Shown: positions 37,701-49,766 of the stretch, one piece after another | Layout of the letters: each line of letters starts with the position of its first letter | Numbering within the stretch: the stretch's first letter is position 1 | DNA from: Mesostigma viride | Lineage: Eukaryota; Streptophyta; Mesostigmatophyceae; Mesostigmatales; Mesostigmataceae | DNA: 64,000 nucleotides | NCBI GenBank assembly: GCA_009746045.1 | Contig: RPFO01000086.1 | Location: 1,228,397 to 1,292,396, forward strand | Reading direction: 5' to 3' | Made by a program: the position numbers and the translations under genes | The notes under the pieces: model-generated | The model's database searches: none | Told to the model about the DNA's origin: nothing | Seen by the model: only the letters and a program-made list of their open reading frames with translations

Positions 37701-39134
37701 GGCACTGCTAGCGTTCGCACTGGTAGAGTTAGCACCAGCACCACTAGCCTTTGTTCCAGCCGATTCTGACGCCGCCACCTGGACCATTGCTCCAGTGTCC
37801 TTAGCTAACCCATTCATGCTGGCACCATCCCCATGGACCCCAGGTGAGGCGCCACCCGCAGCAACTGATGACTCTCTTGTCTCCGTCGCAGCTTCGTGGG
37901 AGCCATCCTTGGAGTCGATGACATCCTCCTGCGAAGCATCCTCCTCAATGTCATCGGACGAGGAGGCGCCCAGGGGCATCTCTACGGTGACCGGGGTCGG
38001 TGGCGGGTGGCTTAACCCAGCGTCCAGCATAAGGCGGGCCAGGTCGATGCCGTCCTCGAGGAGCGCGCTGTGGCCGCTGTCGATCAAAATAGATCGCTGC
38101 GCGCAGGGGAGCAAGGATGCAAGGCGAGACGTCTCGGGGAGGGAGGGCAGGAAACGGTCGCGCGCAGATGCAAGCAGGAGCACCGGCTGGGTGACGGCGC
38201 TCAGGATTTCGTCTGATACAGCGTCCTCCTCCAGCATGGAGAGACGGTAGGACGCGGTGGCCGCGGGGAGGTAGTCCAGGGGGGCCAGTAGGTCCCTGTC
38301 GCGCGCGAGGACGCGGCGGCGCGAGATCATGAGGGGCATCAGCGTGTCCTGGGCGAGGCGGTAGAGGGGGAGCGGGAACGCGGACAGAAGGCTGGTGCGA
38401 GAGAGCGCGCCCAGGAGAGGGTTGTTCTCGCGAAGGTGCGTCGCGGGGTTAAGAACGACTAGCCGGTCGACCAGGCGCGGCACGGCGGCGGCGACCAGGA
38501 ACGCAAGCACCCCACCAAAGCTCTCTGCGACAAGCGTCACATGGCGACGGGTCCACGCGCCATGGGAGGGAAGGCTGTCGCCGTCCACGGTAGCCGCGCG
38601 TTCGAGGAGCGGTATTAGCTGCGATGACAGCTCCGCCCAGGTGGACCGGTCGCTCGCCGGAATGTACAGGCACGCTACCTCGTAGCCAGCGGCCTCGAGG
38701 GAATGCAGCTGGGGTCGGATGCCCTGCCCAGTCCCGTCCAGGGACGGGAGGTATATGGCTAACGGCCGCGTGTCCTTTTGTTCTTCGATGCCCTCCTCAA
38801 CCTGTGCCCGAAGCGGGAACAGCAGCGAGATGTCCGTGGACGACCGGGCGGTGAAGTCTGGTACCGGGCAAGCGGGTGCGTCCATGTTGGCGGCCTTGGC
38901 ACGACGCCGACCTCGGCCTCGGACCAGGCCGGTTGGCTTGTTTGCGAAAGAAGCGGCATTAGTAACAGGAATACGGGCGGGCTTGGGCAGGGGGCTAACT
39001 GGCGGGGCGACCGCCCGGAGCGGGTTGCTGCCCTCCCTAACTCTGGGGGAAACAAACGACCTACATTGTTTCCGTAATGCCAAAAGCGTGCTCGGGGCTG
39101 CCGGCTTTTGGCAGTACGAACACAAGCCTTCCAT
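34783..39134 (-). CDS. Plastid phytyl ester synthase / diacylglycerol acyltransferase-like protein
   Basis: Two exons, 39134-36886 and 35422-34783, join in phase (AG|A) to give 962 residues. Residues 1 to about 85 are rich in Ser, Ala and Arg and look like a plastid transit peptide. An alpha/beta-hydrolase domain (about 120-370) has a nucleophile elbow AESFGG (Ser205), with Asp326 (ARDRF) and His355 (SGHS) as likely triad partners. After a low-complexity linker (about 373-635), an LPLAT-type acyltransferase domain shows VGNHTMFGL (His695), ERYGCVPAS and FPGGGREV (761-768), then RKGEEYQLMW. This order is that of the esterase/lipase/thioesterase family with Arabidopsis PES1 and PES2, which acylate phytol and diacylglycerol in chloroplasts. 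The linker is unusually long, and the elbow has Ala where Gly is usual. A TGTAA on the coding strand lies about 16 bases past the stop. The gene is divergent from the dehydrogenase at 39582. Confidence 0.9.
35850..36053. repeat. 7-bp repeats in the acyltransferase intron
   Basis: About 17 copies of CCCCTGC, a few CCCCTCC, then about 9 copies of CCCCTGA, all on a 7-bp period. On the gene's own (minus) strand these are GGGGCAG and GGGGTCA, so the pre-mRNA has evenly spaced G4 runs. The rest of the 1,463-bp intron holds short imperfect repeats (ACCTAAATACCA; GACACCGCCGGGCAT) and no gene. Confidence 0.95.
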
Positions 39135-39581
39135 GAAAAAGAATATGCGTGTCTACTCCATACCACCTAGCGTCACCATGGCAGGCTGATGTACGCTTGC
39201 AGGGCTGCGCACTAGCTGCGCACGGGCGTCTTGAGACAATATTGCCTGCAGGTGCATCGTGACTATCGTCCGCGGTTCTGGCATGCGCAAGATACGCTCT
39301 TGGGCCCGCTTATTTGTCGGCCTCAATGCACGCCACGTAGGCTATCCTGCGGTACCCATGCGCACTTTCAACAACAAGCGTGGATTGGGCCTGACTGGCC
39401 ACAGCACCTGTGACGTGGCGCGCCTAGCGGTGCGCGTGTGGCATTGGTTTTCACGTTATTACCGACTTCGAGCCCTCTAGGTACAAAGCGTGCCACGCCT
39501 CATTCGTCACTTACGTGCCACGCCTTTTCTTAGTGCGTGGAAGATTCTACGTGCTGTATTGCTGCATTACAGCCTGCAAGC
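39135..39581. promoter_or_regulatory. Bidirectional promoter region, acyltransferase / dehydrogenase
   Basis: 447 bp lie between the two divergent start codons. I see no TATA box at a convincing distance. The interval is compact enough for shared control of both genes, which is inference from layout only. Confidence 0.5.
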
Positions 39582-42500
39582 ATGGCCATCGCGTTGTCAT
39601 CCGTCGCTAGCCCCCGGGACGCATGGGCTGCCTGGACTCGTCGGGCATTGGCCAAGGGAAGGGTTACACCGTCACCGTCGCAGGTTATTAGGACTACAGT
39701 CACCGGGGAAGCAGGCGCCGGGTCAGGCTCGGGGAAGACTGTATTAATCACTGGGGCCAATACAGGTATGTACGTAAGGAACATTGGTAGATGAAAACAA
39801 GTTCTCGACACGGCGTCACGTTAGTAGGGTGGTAATTAAAATTATTATTATTATTATTATTATTACAACGTCAATTTGGATGCCAATTTCGACGTCTGCC
39901 ATGAATTTCGTTGACCGGTCTCTTCCTTGTGTGAACGAATACGTCACATTGCAGGTATTGGCAAAGTTGCGGCGCTCCGCTTGGCTGAAAAAGGCTACGA
40001 CATCATCCTCGCTTGCAGAGATACCGAGAAGGGCGAGGATTGCGCGAAGTACGTCAAAGAGCAAACGCGGGGCGCGGCGACGCCGGATGTCGTCAAACTA
40101 GACCTGGGGTCCTTGAAAAGCGTACGTATCTTAGTATATGGTGAACCCTGCCTGTACGCCATGCAGCCCACTTATCTTTGAAGAGTTTGCTTCATAGTGA
40201 TTTGCTGCAGTCAACCCACTCCTGCCCCACTCCTCGCCCACCCACCCACTCGCACCCGCCAACCTCACACGCACCTCGTCTGCTTTCCCGCCCATTCATC
40301 CCCCCATTTCCTACCAATAGCATGATCCATATTCCCTCTCGCACACTCCATTCCTTAGCCAGGCGACCGCTCGGCCCCCATTGCACCCTGCATGTCCTCA
40401 CCTGCCCATGCACCTGCCCATCTGCTTTCCCCCCGGCTCCCCCCCCCCCCACACACACACACCTCTTCCACCTACTCACGTGCCCCCCCTCTCCCCCCCC
40501 CCCCCCACGCACACATGTGCCCCTCCACTCCCACCCCCACCCAACTCTCGCCCACTGAAACACCTTCCCTGACCCCAGGTGCGCGAGTGTGCAGCACGTG
40601 TCAAGGATGCGCGTGGCAAGGTCGACGTGCTGCTCAACAACGCTGGTGTCATGGCATGCCCAAAGATGGTAAGCACTCCTCAGTCACTAGACACTATGCC
40701 CCACGATGGTAAGCACTCCTTGGCCACTATAGATGAGCCGCATGCCCCACGATGGTTAGCACTCCTTGGCCACTATAGATTAGCCGCATGCCCCACGATG
40801 GTAAGCACTCCTTGGCCACTATAGATGAGCCGCATGCCCCACGATGGTTAGCACTCCTTGGCCACTATAGATGAGCTGCATGCCCGAAGATGGTAAGCAC
40901 TCCTTGGCCACTATAGATGAGCCGCATGCCCGAAGATGGTAAGCACTCCTTGGCCACTACAGATTAGCCGCATGCCCACGATGGTAGTTAGCAGCTACAC
41001 CTTGGGCACTTTGCAGCAGCACATCTCACCTCAGCCACGCGGGAGAGCGTGTGTGTCGACGCCCATGACGCACGTGCCTCCACTGCTGCGAGTCACATGT
41101 CCTTATCGCACAGCGGTGGGCCAGTTCCGTCGTCTGCATGTGACGCCTGCCATCATCCTCCTAGAGTTGCCCTCTGCTACCCCCTTGGCATCGGATGGCA
41201 TCCTCTTCTGGCTCACTCTGCTATGTACGTTGCCGTGCTCGTGTGTGTGCAGCAAACTGAGGATGGTTTTGAGTACCAGCTGGGCGTGAACCACCTCGGT
41301 ACGTACCTCCGCCACCGTTCGCATCACGCACCCCCCATTTTTGTCATATCTGCTGTTTCTTCTAACATGTAAGGGTACATTGGGCGCGGACCACCTTGGT
41401 ACGTGTCGCCTGCCACCGTCTGGTTGCCACTCACTTTTACCATATCTGCTGCAGTTCCTTGTATAGTCCCAAGTTGTGCTGTGTCTCCAGGTATCGAAAC
41501 TTACGGCACATGGCTTGGGTTGCTGGGTTGTCCTGCCTGCAGCACCCTGTCCACATGGCATGGAATGGGGAGCCATGCATAGCCATGTTTAGCCATTGAT
41601 GGCAGAGGAGTGTAATCATGATTTGCTACTGACCAGTTGAGTGCCCAATGCTTGTGCCACTACAACTGCGTGGTGCCCACGACCTGCCACCTGTCCACCT
41701 ACACCAGGGCACCACCTGCTGACCAGCCTGCTGATGGATCGTGTGCTGGCTGCTGGCACCCCGTCCGCCAACGCGCGCGTCATCAACGTGTCATCGTCCG
41801 CACACTCGTTTGGGAAGATCAATTTTGATGTAAGAAGCCAACTGCCAGGAACACTTAGGCCAAAGCAAGGGACTTTCGGGGTCAGCAGCTAGGCAACCGG
41901 CTTTGGCTAACATTCATGTCAGGGCCGCTCCACCTTGAGACTTGGAATGCTGGACATTGGTGTTTCTTTGTTGAATTGCACGGAGCGGCGTAAATCAGGA
42001 GTGCTTGTTCGAAGTTGGGTGAGGGACTCTTCAAATTCCTTGTTGGACACCACAGACTCAAGCTCTGCATGACCGTTCCCACACGCTGGCCAGGTTACTT
42101 CCAGGAAACTTGAATGCGACTGCATTTTACTTAGCGTCGCCTTGCAAGGCAGCCAATTGCCTCTTAAATTGGGAGTCCCTCGTGCATCTCTCCCTGGTTG
42201 CAGGGACACACAGGTTGCCCAATTTTCCTGGCCCCTAACTCTATATAACACAGGGTTGGCCACTTGGCGGCTGCGCCATCTGTACTGTACCGAACCTAGT
42301 AGAGTCTCATCGGGCATTCCGTCCCTTCACGTATTGGGTGTATCAATGAGGCGAGATGTGTGATTTTAGGATGGCATTACGACTAAGGGCGGCTCCTTTC
42401 CACACCACCTCCAACCTCACCCACAACCGCGCCCACAACCTCACCCACAACCTCACCCACAACCTCACCCACAACCTCGCCCACAACCGCAACCACAACC

Positions 42501-45500
42501 TCACCCACAACCTCGCCCACAACCTCACCCACGACCTCACCCACAACCTCCCCAGCAACCTCACCCACAGTTTCACGTGCTCACCTTGAAATGTTCGCTG
42601 TTGGCCAAGTGGCCCCATTCCCATACACAAGCAGAGGCCTGGGCACCTCTGGCATAGTCCACTGTCTCATGCCCACTAACCATCGCCCACTTCCAGCCTC
42701 CCCATAGATAAATGTTTGCTCAGTTGCTGACATTGCCAAGCTGCCAATACCTTGCTGTCAATCCGTGTGCGTGGCTCAACTGTGCCGTGTGCTGGCAGGA
42801 TATCATGTCGAACAACAAGTACGAGCCATGGCCCGCGTATGGACAATCCAAGCTGGCCAACATCCTGTTCACGTACGAGCTGGCAAGGTGGGTGCGGGGT
42901 GTGAGCTGGCAAGGCGGGTGCCACTTATGCGAGGCTGATCTGGCCTGTGCAGCCAGCCAGTTCAACGTTGCACATGTGTTAGAGTGAAAATGTGTGTAAG
43001 CGCATGTGCAGCCTGCGAAAGCCGACAAGGCACGAGGTGGCACATGACAACATAGTTAACAAACCATTTGAATCTCCCCCAACATAATTATTGAACAAAT
43101 AGAACATTCGCCGAAATAATTTATTGAACATTCCCCTCCAGTGTTGGCTCATTACCCTTCTATGGGAGGCCATTTCCATCCAACCCCGGTTGCTGCCACC
43201 TCACGTCTGACAAGGGAGCATGCTGCTGGGCACTCGTGAGGTCTAATCGTCACCCGCATCCCTTACTGTGTTAGCGCCACCGCTTGCACCCACCTTCCTC
43301 TGCTCGCCCTTACCCGATTCCCTTCTCCTCTTCACATGTGACTATTTGATAAAAATCTATATTTAATACCCGATTCCCTTCTCCTCTTCACATGTGACTA
43401 TTTGATAAAAATCTATATTTAATACCCGATTCCCTTCCCCTCTTCACATGTGACTATTTGATAAAAATCTATATTTAATACCCGATTCCCTTCCCCTCTT
43501 CACATGTGACTATTTGATAAAAATCTATATTTAATACCCGATTCCCTTCTCCTCTTCACATGAGACTATTTGATAAAAATCTATATTTAATACCCGATTC
43601 CCTTCTCCTCTTCACATGTGACTATTTGATAAAAATCTATATTTAATACCCGATTCCCTTCCCCTCTTCACATGAGACTATTTGATAAAAATCTATATTT
43701 AATACCCGATTCCCTTCTCCTCTTCACATGTGACTATTTGATAAAAATCTATATTTAATACCCGATTCCCTTCTCCTCTTCACATGTGACTATTTGATAA
43801 AAATCTATATTTAATACCCGATTCCCTTCTCCTCTTCACATGTGACTATTTGATAAAAATCTATATTTAATACCCGATTCCCTTCCCCTCTTCACATGTG
43901 ACTATTTGATAAAAATCTATATTTAATACCCGATTCCCTTCCCCTCTTCACATGTGACTATTTGATAAAAATCTATATTTAATACCCGATTCCCTTCTCC
44001 TCTTCACATGAGACTATTTGATAAAAATCTATATTTAATACCCGATTCCCTTCTCCTCTTCACATGTGACTATTTGATAAAAATCTATATTTAATACCCG
44101 ATTCCCTTCCCCTCTTCACATGAGACTATTTGATAAAAATCTATATTTAATACCCGATTCCCTTCTCCTCTTCACATGTGACTATTTGATAAAAATCAAT
44201 ATTTAATACCCGATTCCCTTCCCCTCTTCACATGTGACTATTTGATAAAAATCTATATTTAATACCCGATTCCCTTCTCCTCTTCACATGAGACTATTTG
44301 ATAAAAATCTATATTTAATACCCGATTCCCTTCTCCTCTTCACATGTGACTATTTGATAAAAATCTATATTTAATACCCGATTCCCTTCCCCTCTTCACA
44401 TGTGACTATTTGATAAAAATCTATATTTAATACCCGATTCCCTTCTCCTCTTCACATGTGACTATTTGATAAAAATCTATATTTAATACCCGATTCCCTT
44501 CTCCTCTTCACATGTGACTATTTGATAAAAATCTATATTTAATACCCGATTCCCTTCCCCTCTTCGTGTGCAGGCGGCTGCCCACCAACACGCACGTGAC
44601 GGCCAACTGCTTGCATCCGGGCCTGGTGGCCACCGAGTTGGGTCGCTACCTGCTGCCAGCCAACGTGAGTTGCTAACCACGGTGGCTACCATGAGGGGTG
44701 AAGAGGGGAGGGAGGAACCAAAGGCACCGCGTCGGCTTGGTGGGACTGGCTAACCTCTGGCATTTTGCTAACACGACTCTACTATCCTAAGCTTGCATGA
44801 CATCCGGCCGGCGCTGTCCAAGGATGCTTTGTTGTCGCATTATCAATACTCGTGAAACTCCCTGCTGGTTGCTCTTGGCTTCCCAGCTCCCAGCCCTCCA
44901 CCCCCTTCCGTCATGGCACTTCTCTATCCTATTTTTTATCCTCCCTGTGCCTGACATATTCTGCCTCAACCTAAGCATTTCTGTTATTGGATCTCTGATT
45001 TTAGTAGAAAGTGTGTACATTCTGTGCGCCAAACTGGAATGGTCGCTTGCCATGTATAGAAGTCATGACACCACCCATCCTCTCATCGTTAACGTCATCA
45101 TTCCCCCCTTTGGCCCCTGTCCGCTACCTGTTGTGCCACTGCCCCACCCGGCCTCTCGCAGGTGAACATCTTCCAGCAGCTCATGTTCGGCGCGATGCGG
45201 ATGATGGCCAAGACGCCCGAGCAAGGGGCGGAGACCAGCATCTACCTCGCATCCTCGTGAGTGTGCGGGCACTAGCAGGCAATGACACCTGTCTGTTCCC
45301 GGCCAGTGCATGGCGTCATGTTGCACACAATATGTTTCGTTCACTTTCACGGTTGCTGGCTTCGTGAGCTGCGTATGGGTGATTTGCCTGCGATACCTCA
45401 CGAAGTTCTGGATTAGAGTCATCAGACTCGTAGCAGTTTGCTACTGGAAATGGGTGGCCGAACCTTACGCCCCAGAGTTGGGTTTAGGTGAAATGTGCTG

Positions 45501-46674
45501 TACCACTTGTGTCAGTACATGGATTCGAGTGTGCTGTGCATGTAGTGTGCAACCCAATATGTGTGCAGCTGTGGACATGTCAGTATGGGCACAAGCACCC
45601 TGGCGTTCAAGTCCTGCATCGTAATTTATTCGAATGCTAAGTACAGGTTCTGGCAGCGTGCCCATGGTTGGTGCAGGGTGCTGTAAGGTGCATCGCACTG
45701 TTGCAACGTTTTGTAATGCCCCTGGTAATGCAACAACTTGGTGATGTGATGGGCACAATTCACTGGGTCAACACCCCACTGATGCACTCCTGTTTCTGGC
45801 ATGAAACATGATGCCTGGCCAGGGGCACTGCTCTCTTATCTAAGGGTACCCCATTGGTGCAACGTTGCATTGTGCGGTGCCACTTGTCACCAGGCCGCAA
45901 GTGGAAGGGGTCACTGGCAAGTATTTCGTTGACTGCGCACCCAAGGCGTCCACGTCGGAATCCTATGACCTTGGTACGTACATGACGTCAGCCTCGTCGC
46001 GCTTATGCACTGGGATGGTCACATTTCATCTGAGCCGTGACGCTCATCATGCAAGATGCCGTGCTGAAATGCGCCAGTACAGTGTAAGAGTTGGGTTTTA
46101 CTGTATGTTGGCAGGGTATATAGATGGCTGACCTGAATAGCGCAGTGTGTGGGGTGCAATGCAGGGGGGAGGTTTGCATGGCAGAACGGCGTTGGCACAG
46201 TGGCAATCTCTTGCTTTGGTAGCAACAAGGGCAAAGCAGATCTATCACTTTCGACTGATGAAAGCCTGTGCCTGCCTTGATACGTTGCTGCCTTTCTGTT
46301 TCCCCCATTTTTCACTGTGCTTCCTTGTGCCCTGGGCAAAGTAATCAAATTTTTTTATACCTTTGCCTACTAGGAAGTTTTATTGATGACAGATGGTGAT
46401 TAGGCCGCTGTACTTATCTATGGGGTGACAGTGCGCTAAACAAGAGTTAATGAACTGTTTTGGACATGAATGTCTCTAATTGCGTAGTGTGATTACATGT
46501 CGTGTGAGTAATCAGTTCCTCTGTTACATGTTGTGCTTGCCGGACTGCCCGACGTTGCAATGGCACCCGTTCCAAAATTGTTTCAACTTTCGGCACGCAG
46601 AAACCGCACGCAAGCTGTGGGACCTGAGTAATGAGCTCACCAAAGCGAGCTGGCCATCAGCTCTGACTAGCTAA
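39582..46674 (+). CDS. Short-chain dehydrogenase, retinol dehydrogenase/TIC32-like
   Basis: Ten exons: 39582-39765, 39955-40121, 40579-40668, 41253-41298, 41708-41829, 42799-42887, 44574-44664, 45162-45256, 45894-45973, 46601-46674. All have GT and AG and the phases close at 1,038 bp, 345 residues. I chose the ATG at 39582 as the first in frame; the first 50 or so residues (MAIALSSVASPRDAW...) look like a plastid transit peptide. The Rossmann motif TGANTGIG is at 57-64, NNAG at 137-140, the SSS active-site stretch at 191-193 and YGQSK at 217-221 (Tyr217, Lys221). HPG follows after the YxxxK helix, and the end (ARKLWDLSNELTK) is typical of retinol dehydrogenase, WWOX and TIC32-type SDRs. NADP(H)-dependent oxidation or reduction of a lipophilic alcohol or aldehyde is expected; the substrate is unknown. 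Protochlorophyllide reductase is less likely given the C-terminus. Confidence 0.92.
40651..40990 (+). repeat. 46-bp tandem repeat carrying the exon 3 splice donor
   Basis: The unit is ATGCCCCACGATGGTAAGCA followed by CTCCTTGGCCACTATAGATGAGCCGC. The first copy includes the true end of exon 3 (ATGCCCAAAGATG) and its donor GTAAGC; at least seven more copies follow in intron 3, most keeping GATGGTAAGC or GATGGTTAGC. The array thus repeats exon-end plus donor. Confidence 0.92.
42410..42575 (+). repeat. 12-bp tandem repeat (CACAACCTCACC)
   Basis: About 13 imperfect copies of CACAACCTCACC or CACAACCTCGCC in intron 5 of the dehydrogenase gene. Confidence 0.95.
43313..44573 (+). repeat. 56-bp minisatellite ending in the exon 7 splice acceptor
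   Basis: 22 full copies of a 56-bp unit (start CCCGATTCCCTTCTCCTCTT) fill most of intron 6. Copy 23 begins at 44545 and runs straight into the acceptor: its CCCTTCCCCTCTTC serves as the polypyrimidine tract before GTGTGCAG. Copies differ at two main sites (CTCCTC or CCCCTC; TGTGAC or TGAGAC), and copies 2-8 repeat the same pattern as copies 10-16, so an 8-copy (448-bp) block was duplicated. The unit is unrelated in sequence to the 56-bp satellite at the start of the window. Confidence 0.96.
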
Positions 46675-47569
46675 CTCTGCCTGCCATTCATGCATGGGAT
46701 TTAGGTTGTAGAAGTAATGCAGGTCAGGGCATGCCGATACATGATATAACCAGCACAGGCATATGGGCTTCGTAAGGGCAATCTTGCCTCTAGGACTAGA
46801 GCAGGAAGCCGGCTATGGGTTATCAACGAGACAACCAGCGCAGGCCAGAAGTCCGGAGAGGGGTTTATGGCAGCAGTCTTGATCTGGTGCTGGTTTGCTC
46901 TAAGAAGCCAGCTCAATTGATCATGCTCAGTTGAACAGCCATTTAATTGGCAATGATGTGTCTCAGCATGACACGGGGGATATTGCCCTGATGCTGGAGG
47001 GCCGTGATGAATCAATCTGCGTGCCCGTAAACATGTAAGCATGCTTATGCATGGAATGTTTGGATGGACATCGCGTTTAATTATGCCTGAATAGCAATTC
47101 GTGCACTATAGGACCATGCGATGAATGCATGATATAATTATTTGATTAAACACGCGCTCCCGTTGCCGGAGGCACGGAGCACAGTACTACAGATTACAGA
47201 GGTAAAGTGCTTAATTTTCAACCCATGTATGTACGTTGCACACCAGGAAGGGGGCAGAGACACACGTCTTTCCCCATGGGCACCGGAGGCAACTGAAGCC
47301 GCAGCTGCAATCGATCGAAACTACTCATGCACGCACACACGAGCTAGCTAGGAGAGTCTGGCATAACTGTGGGTGCACTACGTACTGCTGACATGTGCGT
47401 GGACATGGCGGGGGCGTGATATAGTAGTACTATTGAATCATTTTTAATCGGCATATATTCTGATATTTGGCACGTCGCAAATAGTGAAAACCATTTGCGT
47501 TCAGTGCCGGTCCGCGGAAAACGCATATGTAGAAAATGTTGATTCAAATACCTAGCTCAAGTGTCATTC
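46675..47569. other. Intergenic region after the dehydrogenase gene
   Basis: No gene seen. It contains an end of dispersed repeat B at 46815-46850 (AGACAACCAGCGCAGGCCAG) and a diverged copy of the LINE 3' sequence at 47140-47400 (GCTCCCGTTGCCGGAGGCAC, GCCGCAGCTGCAATCG). A TGTAA near 47034 is a possible polyadenylation signal but is far from the stop. Confidence 0.6.
47140..47400 (-). mobile_element. Diverged LINE 3' end
   Basis: Shares blocks and their order with 49767-49985 and 62222-62450: a TTAA-rich start, GCTCCCGTTG, CACGGAGCAC, CAGGAAGGGGGCAGAGAC, CAGCTGCAATCG and CTGTGGGTGCA. It is more decayed than those copies, and its orientation is inferred from them. Confidence 0.5.
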
Positions 47570-47573
47570 TTAA

Positions 47574-49273
47574 CCCCTAAATGGTCTGGCTGCCGATTTT
47601 CCGCCTAAAACTGAGTTACAGCCGACACGTCGGCCCCTTCTCGGGGGACCAAATGCCGCGAAAACTATTGAGAATTAGGAAACGTTTAGCTGAGAAGATC
47701 GAAAGTTTATAATTTTCCTCACAGCATGGTACTATGGTTTGCATACTTCTGACAAAGTTATAGAGGTGTTCTGGCCGGTCAAAGTACAAGGGGTCAGGGT
47801 ACTTTTTCACGTACAACGTGCATTCCGGAAAACGACGACCTGGCCATGGCGGCTTGCGCCCACGCATGGCATTTACGTTTTCGTTCGAATTTTCTGACCA
47901 AACTCAGGAAATTGATTTTATACGTCCTAAAGACGATACAGGCCAATTTTTGGTTCGCGGGAATGCCATTTGATAGGTGTCGGCAGCGTTCTTGCTGGAA
48001 AAAACTGCGATCAGGCCGGACGATAGAAACGTTGACAGCAATACCTTTCCGGCGTATTTTAAAGGATACATCGGTTTCTTTTTACTTTTTATGATGATTT
48101 TTAGTCGTAAACGTGCAAGGGTGGCCAGAAATCGTCGAATCTAGCGACCATGCTGCACAACTTTGGTGTGCCGAAATGCGCCATTTTGCGGCCACCGCCT
48201 GGGCCAAGGTAATGCCAGCCATGCCAGGTAAAGCTGAGTTATCGTTTTCTTGTCGATGTTTGACGTTTATATATACGTTCTAGCTTGTGTAGCACATTCT
48301 TTTTGTATTATTCATGCTCTTTCTTGACCATGGCCTGGCCCCTTCCTAAAACACCATTCTTAGATGCTTCCCTCAGTCAGTTGACCTGCCATAGTGTGAT
48401 GGTGATAAGTTTTAGAGGCTGTATGGGTTTGAATACCTCCATATATGTTTGTTATACATTTCCCACACACATATTGCATGAGTGTGAGGCAGTTGGCTGG
48501 TCTCTGTGGCATCATCAACCATGTACCCGGTGAGTGGAAGCTTCCCATTGTCAGCATGTGCCACCAGGTGTGCTGGCCATCACCTGGCAGGCTATAGCAG
48601 CTTAGGCCTAGTTTATCCTTGCTAGGGCAAGCTGAAATAGGCTTAAAATCACTAGTTTGTTTGTGGCTGCCTCCTAGAATGCGTGCCTTGCGTAGGGTAT
48701 CCGTACCACGTTACCTACGTGCATGGACAAGGTGGCACCTGCACATAGGTGCCATGTAAGGGCAGTGTGATGATGCAGTTATGTTTCCCCATCATTGTGG
48801 AAGGGAAATGTATTGTGTGGCATGGTTGGGGGACATTTTTAGTAGGTATTAGTAGGTAGTATGCCCACCCCTACCCCCTTGGTTGCTTTTTACCAACGGT
48901 ACCCCTATGGGCTGTACTGGGTGTAACTGCTGGTATACCCACCCAAATGATGACCCCAATGGCTCAAACTGTTCAGCAACTAATTGTTTATCATCCCTGA
49001 AGTGGTAGGTGCCTAGCTCTTACAACATAATTCAAAATGCACATTCTACCAAAAATGAAAACGCTCGTCTTGACCCCCCTGACTTTGACGGCAGTTATAC
49101 ATGGCCTACCCTGCATATATGTAAGGTTGTGATATACCAACCCGAAGGGCAACTCATGGACATGCTTGGCCCCCAAGGACAGCCATTGGATATGGGTGGG
49201 TTGGATGGCATCTGGTTTGCAAAATTGTGAAGTTACAGCCGATGCATCGGCAGTATTTCTGCCCATTTAGGGG
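47574..49273. mobile_element. TTAA-flanked TIR element, 1,700 bp
   Basis: Bounded by TTAA on both sides (47570-47573 and 49274-49277) with 11-bp perfect terminal inverted repeats CCCCTAAATGG. Just inside each end lies GTTACAGCCGA joined to a short palindrome (ACGT or TGCA core). TTAA target duplication is typical of piggyBac and Kolobok families. The interior (about 47770-48540) is similar in sequence and order to 57050-57750. No intact transposase is visible; the remnant reading frame is interrupted by TGA TAG near 47973. Probably non-autonomous. Confidence 0.8.
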
Positions 49274-49277
49274 TTAA

Positions 49278-49644
49278 TTGCACAAAATGTGATATGGAAG
49301 ATCGCATCAGAGTCTCTCGAGAGAGTCGGGTTAAAATTGGCTCTTTTTGTCAAACTATCAAATTGTTTTGCTCGGTTTACGGTGTGCCGAGCTATGGATG
49401 CCGAGAATGCTCATAACTTTTGACTCCGGGCATGAAACTTGGTCGGGTAAATTGCAACAGACTCGCTTTTTGATGACGAACACGTTGATCTAATTTTTGG
49501 CAGCCATCGCCCAGGATTTCGCAAGTTATCGCCAGCGGCCCGCCCAGCAGATATCGCTATTTTTCTGCACGTTATGGCGGCACCACGCACGTGAGCCGTG
49601 TACCTGCGCCCCCTGCCATCGTCTAGGAGTGATTAAACGTAGAT
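49278..49644. other. Probable LINE 5' untranslated region
   Basis: No gene seen. It lies between the TTAA element and the ORF1 start codon at 49645. Being directly upstream of LINE ORF1, it may be LINE 5' sequence, but the 5' end of the element cannot be fixed. Confidence 0.35.
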
Positions 49645-49766
49645 ATGGAGGCCCCCGCATCGCCTTCAGCTTCTGTCGCCGAGTCTACTGATGCCCAGCT
49701 TGCTGCAAACAAAATCGCCAACGACAGCCATGTCGCCGCCGAGAACGCCGCTCAAAAGCGGCCCAA

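Noticed and set aside
39582-46674. Light-dependent protochlorophyllide reductase
   Set aside because: The SDR motifs fit, but the YGQSKLAN segment and the ARKLWDLSNELTK ending match the retinol dehydrogenase/TIC32 group better, and the POR-specific C-terminal extension is not seen.
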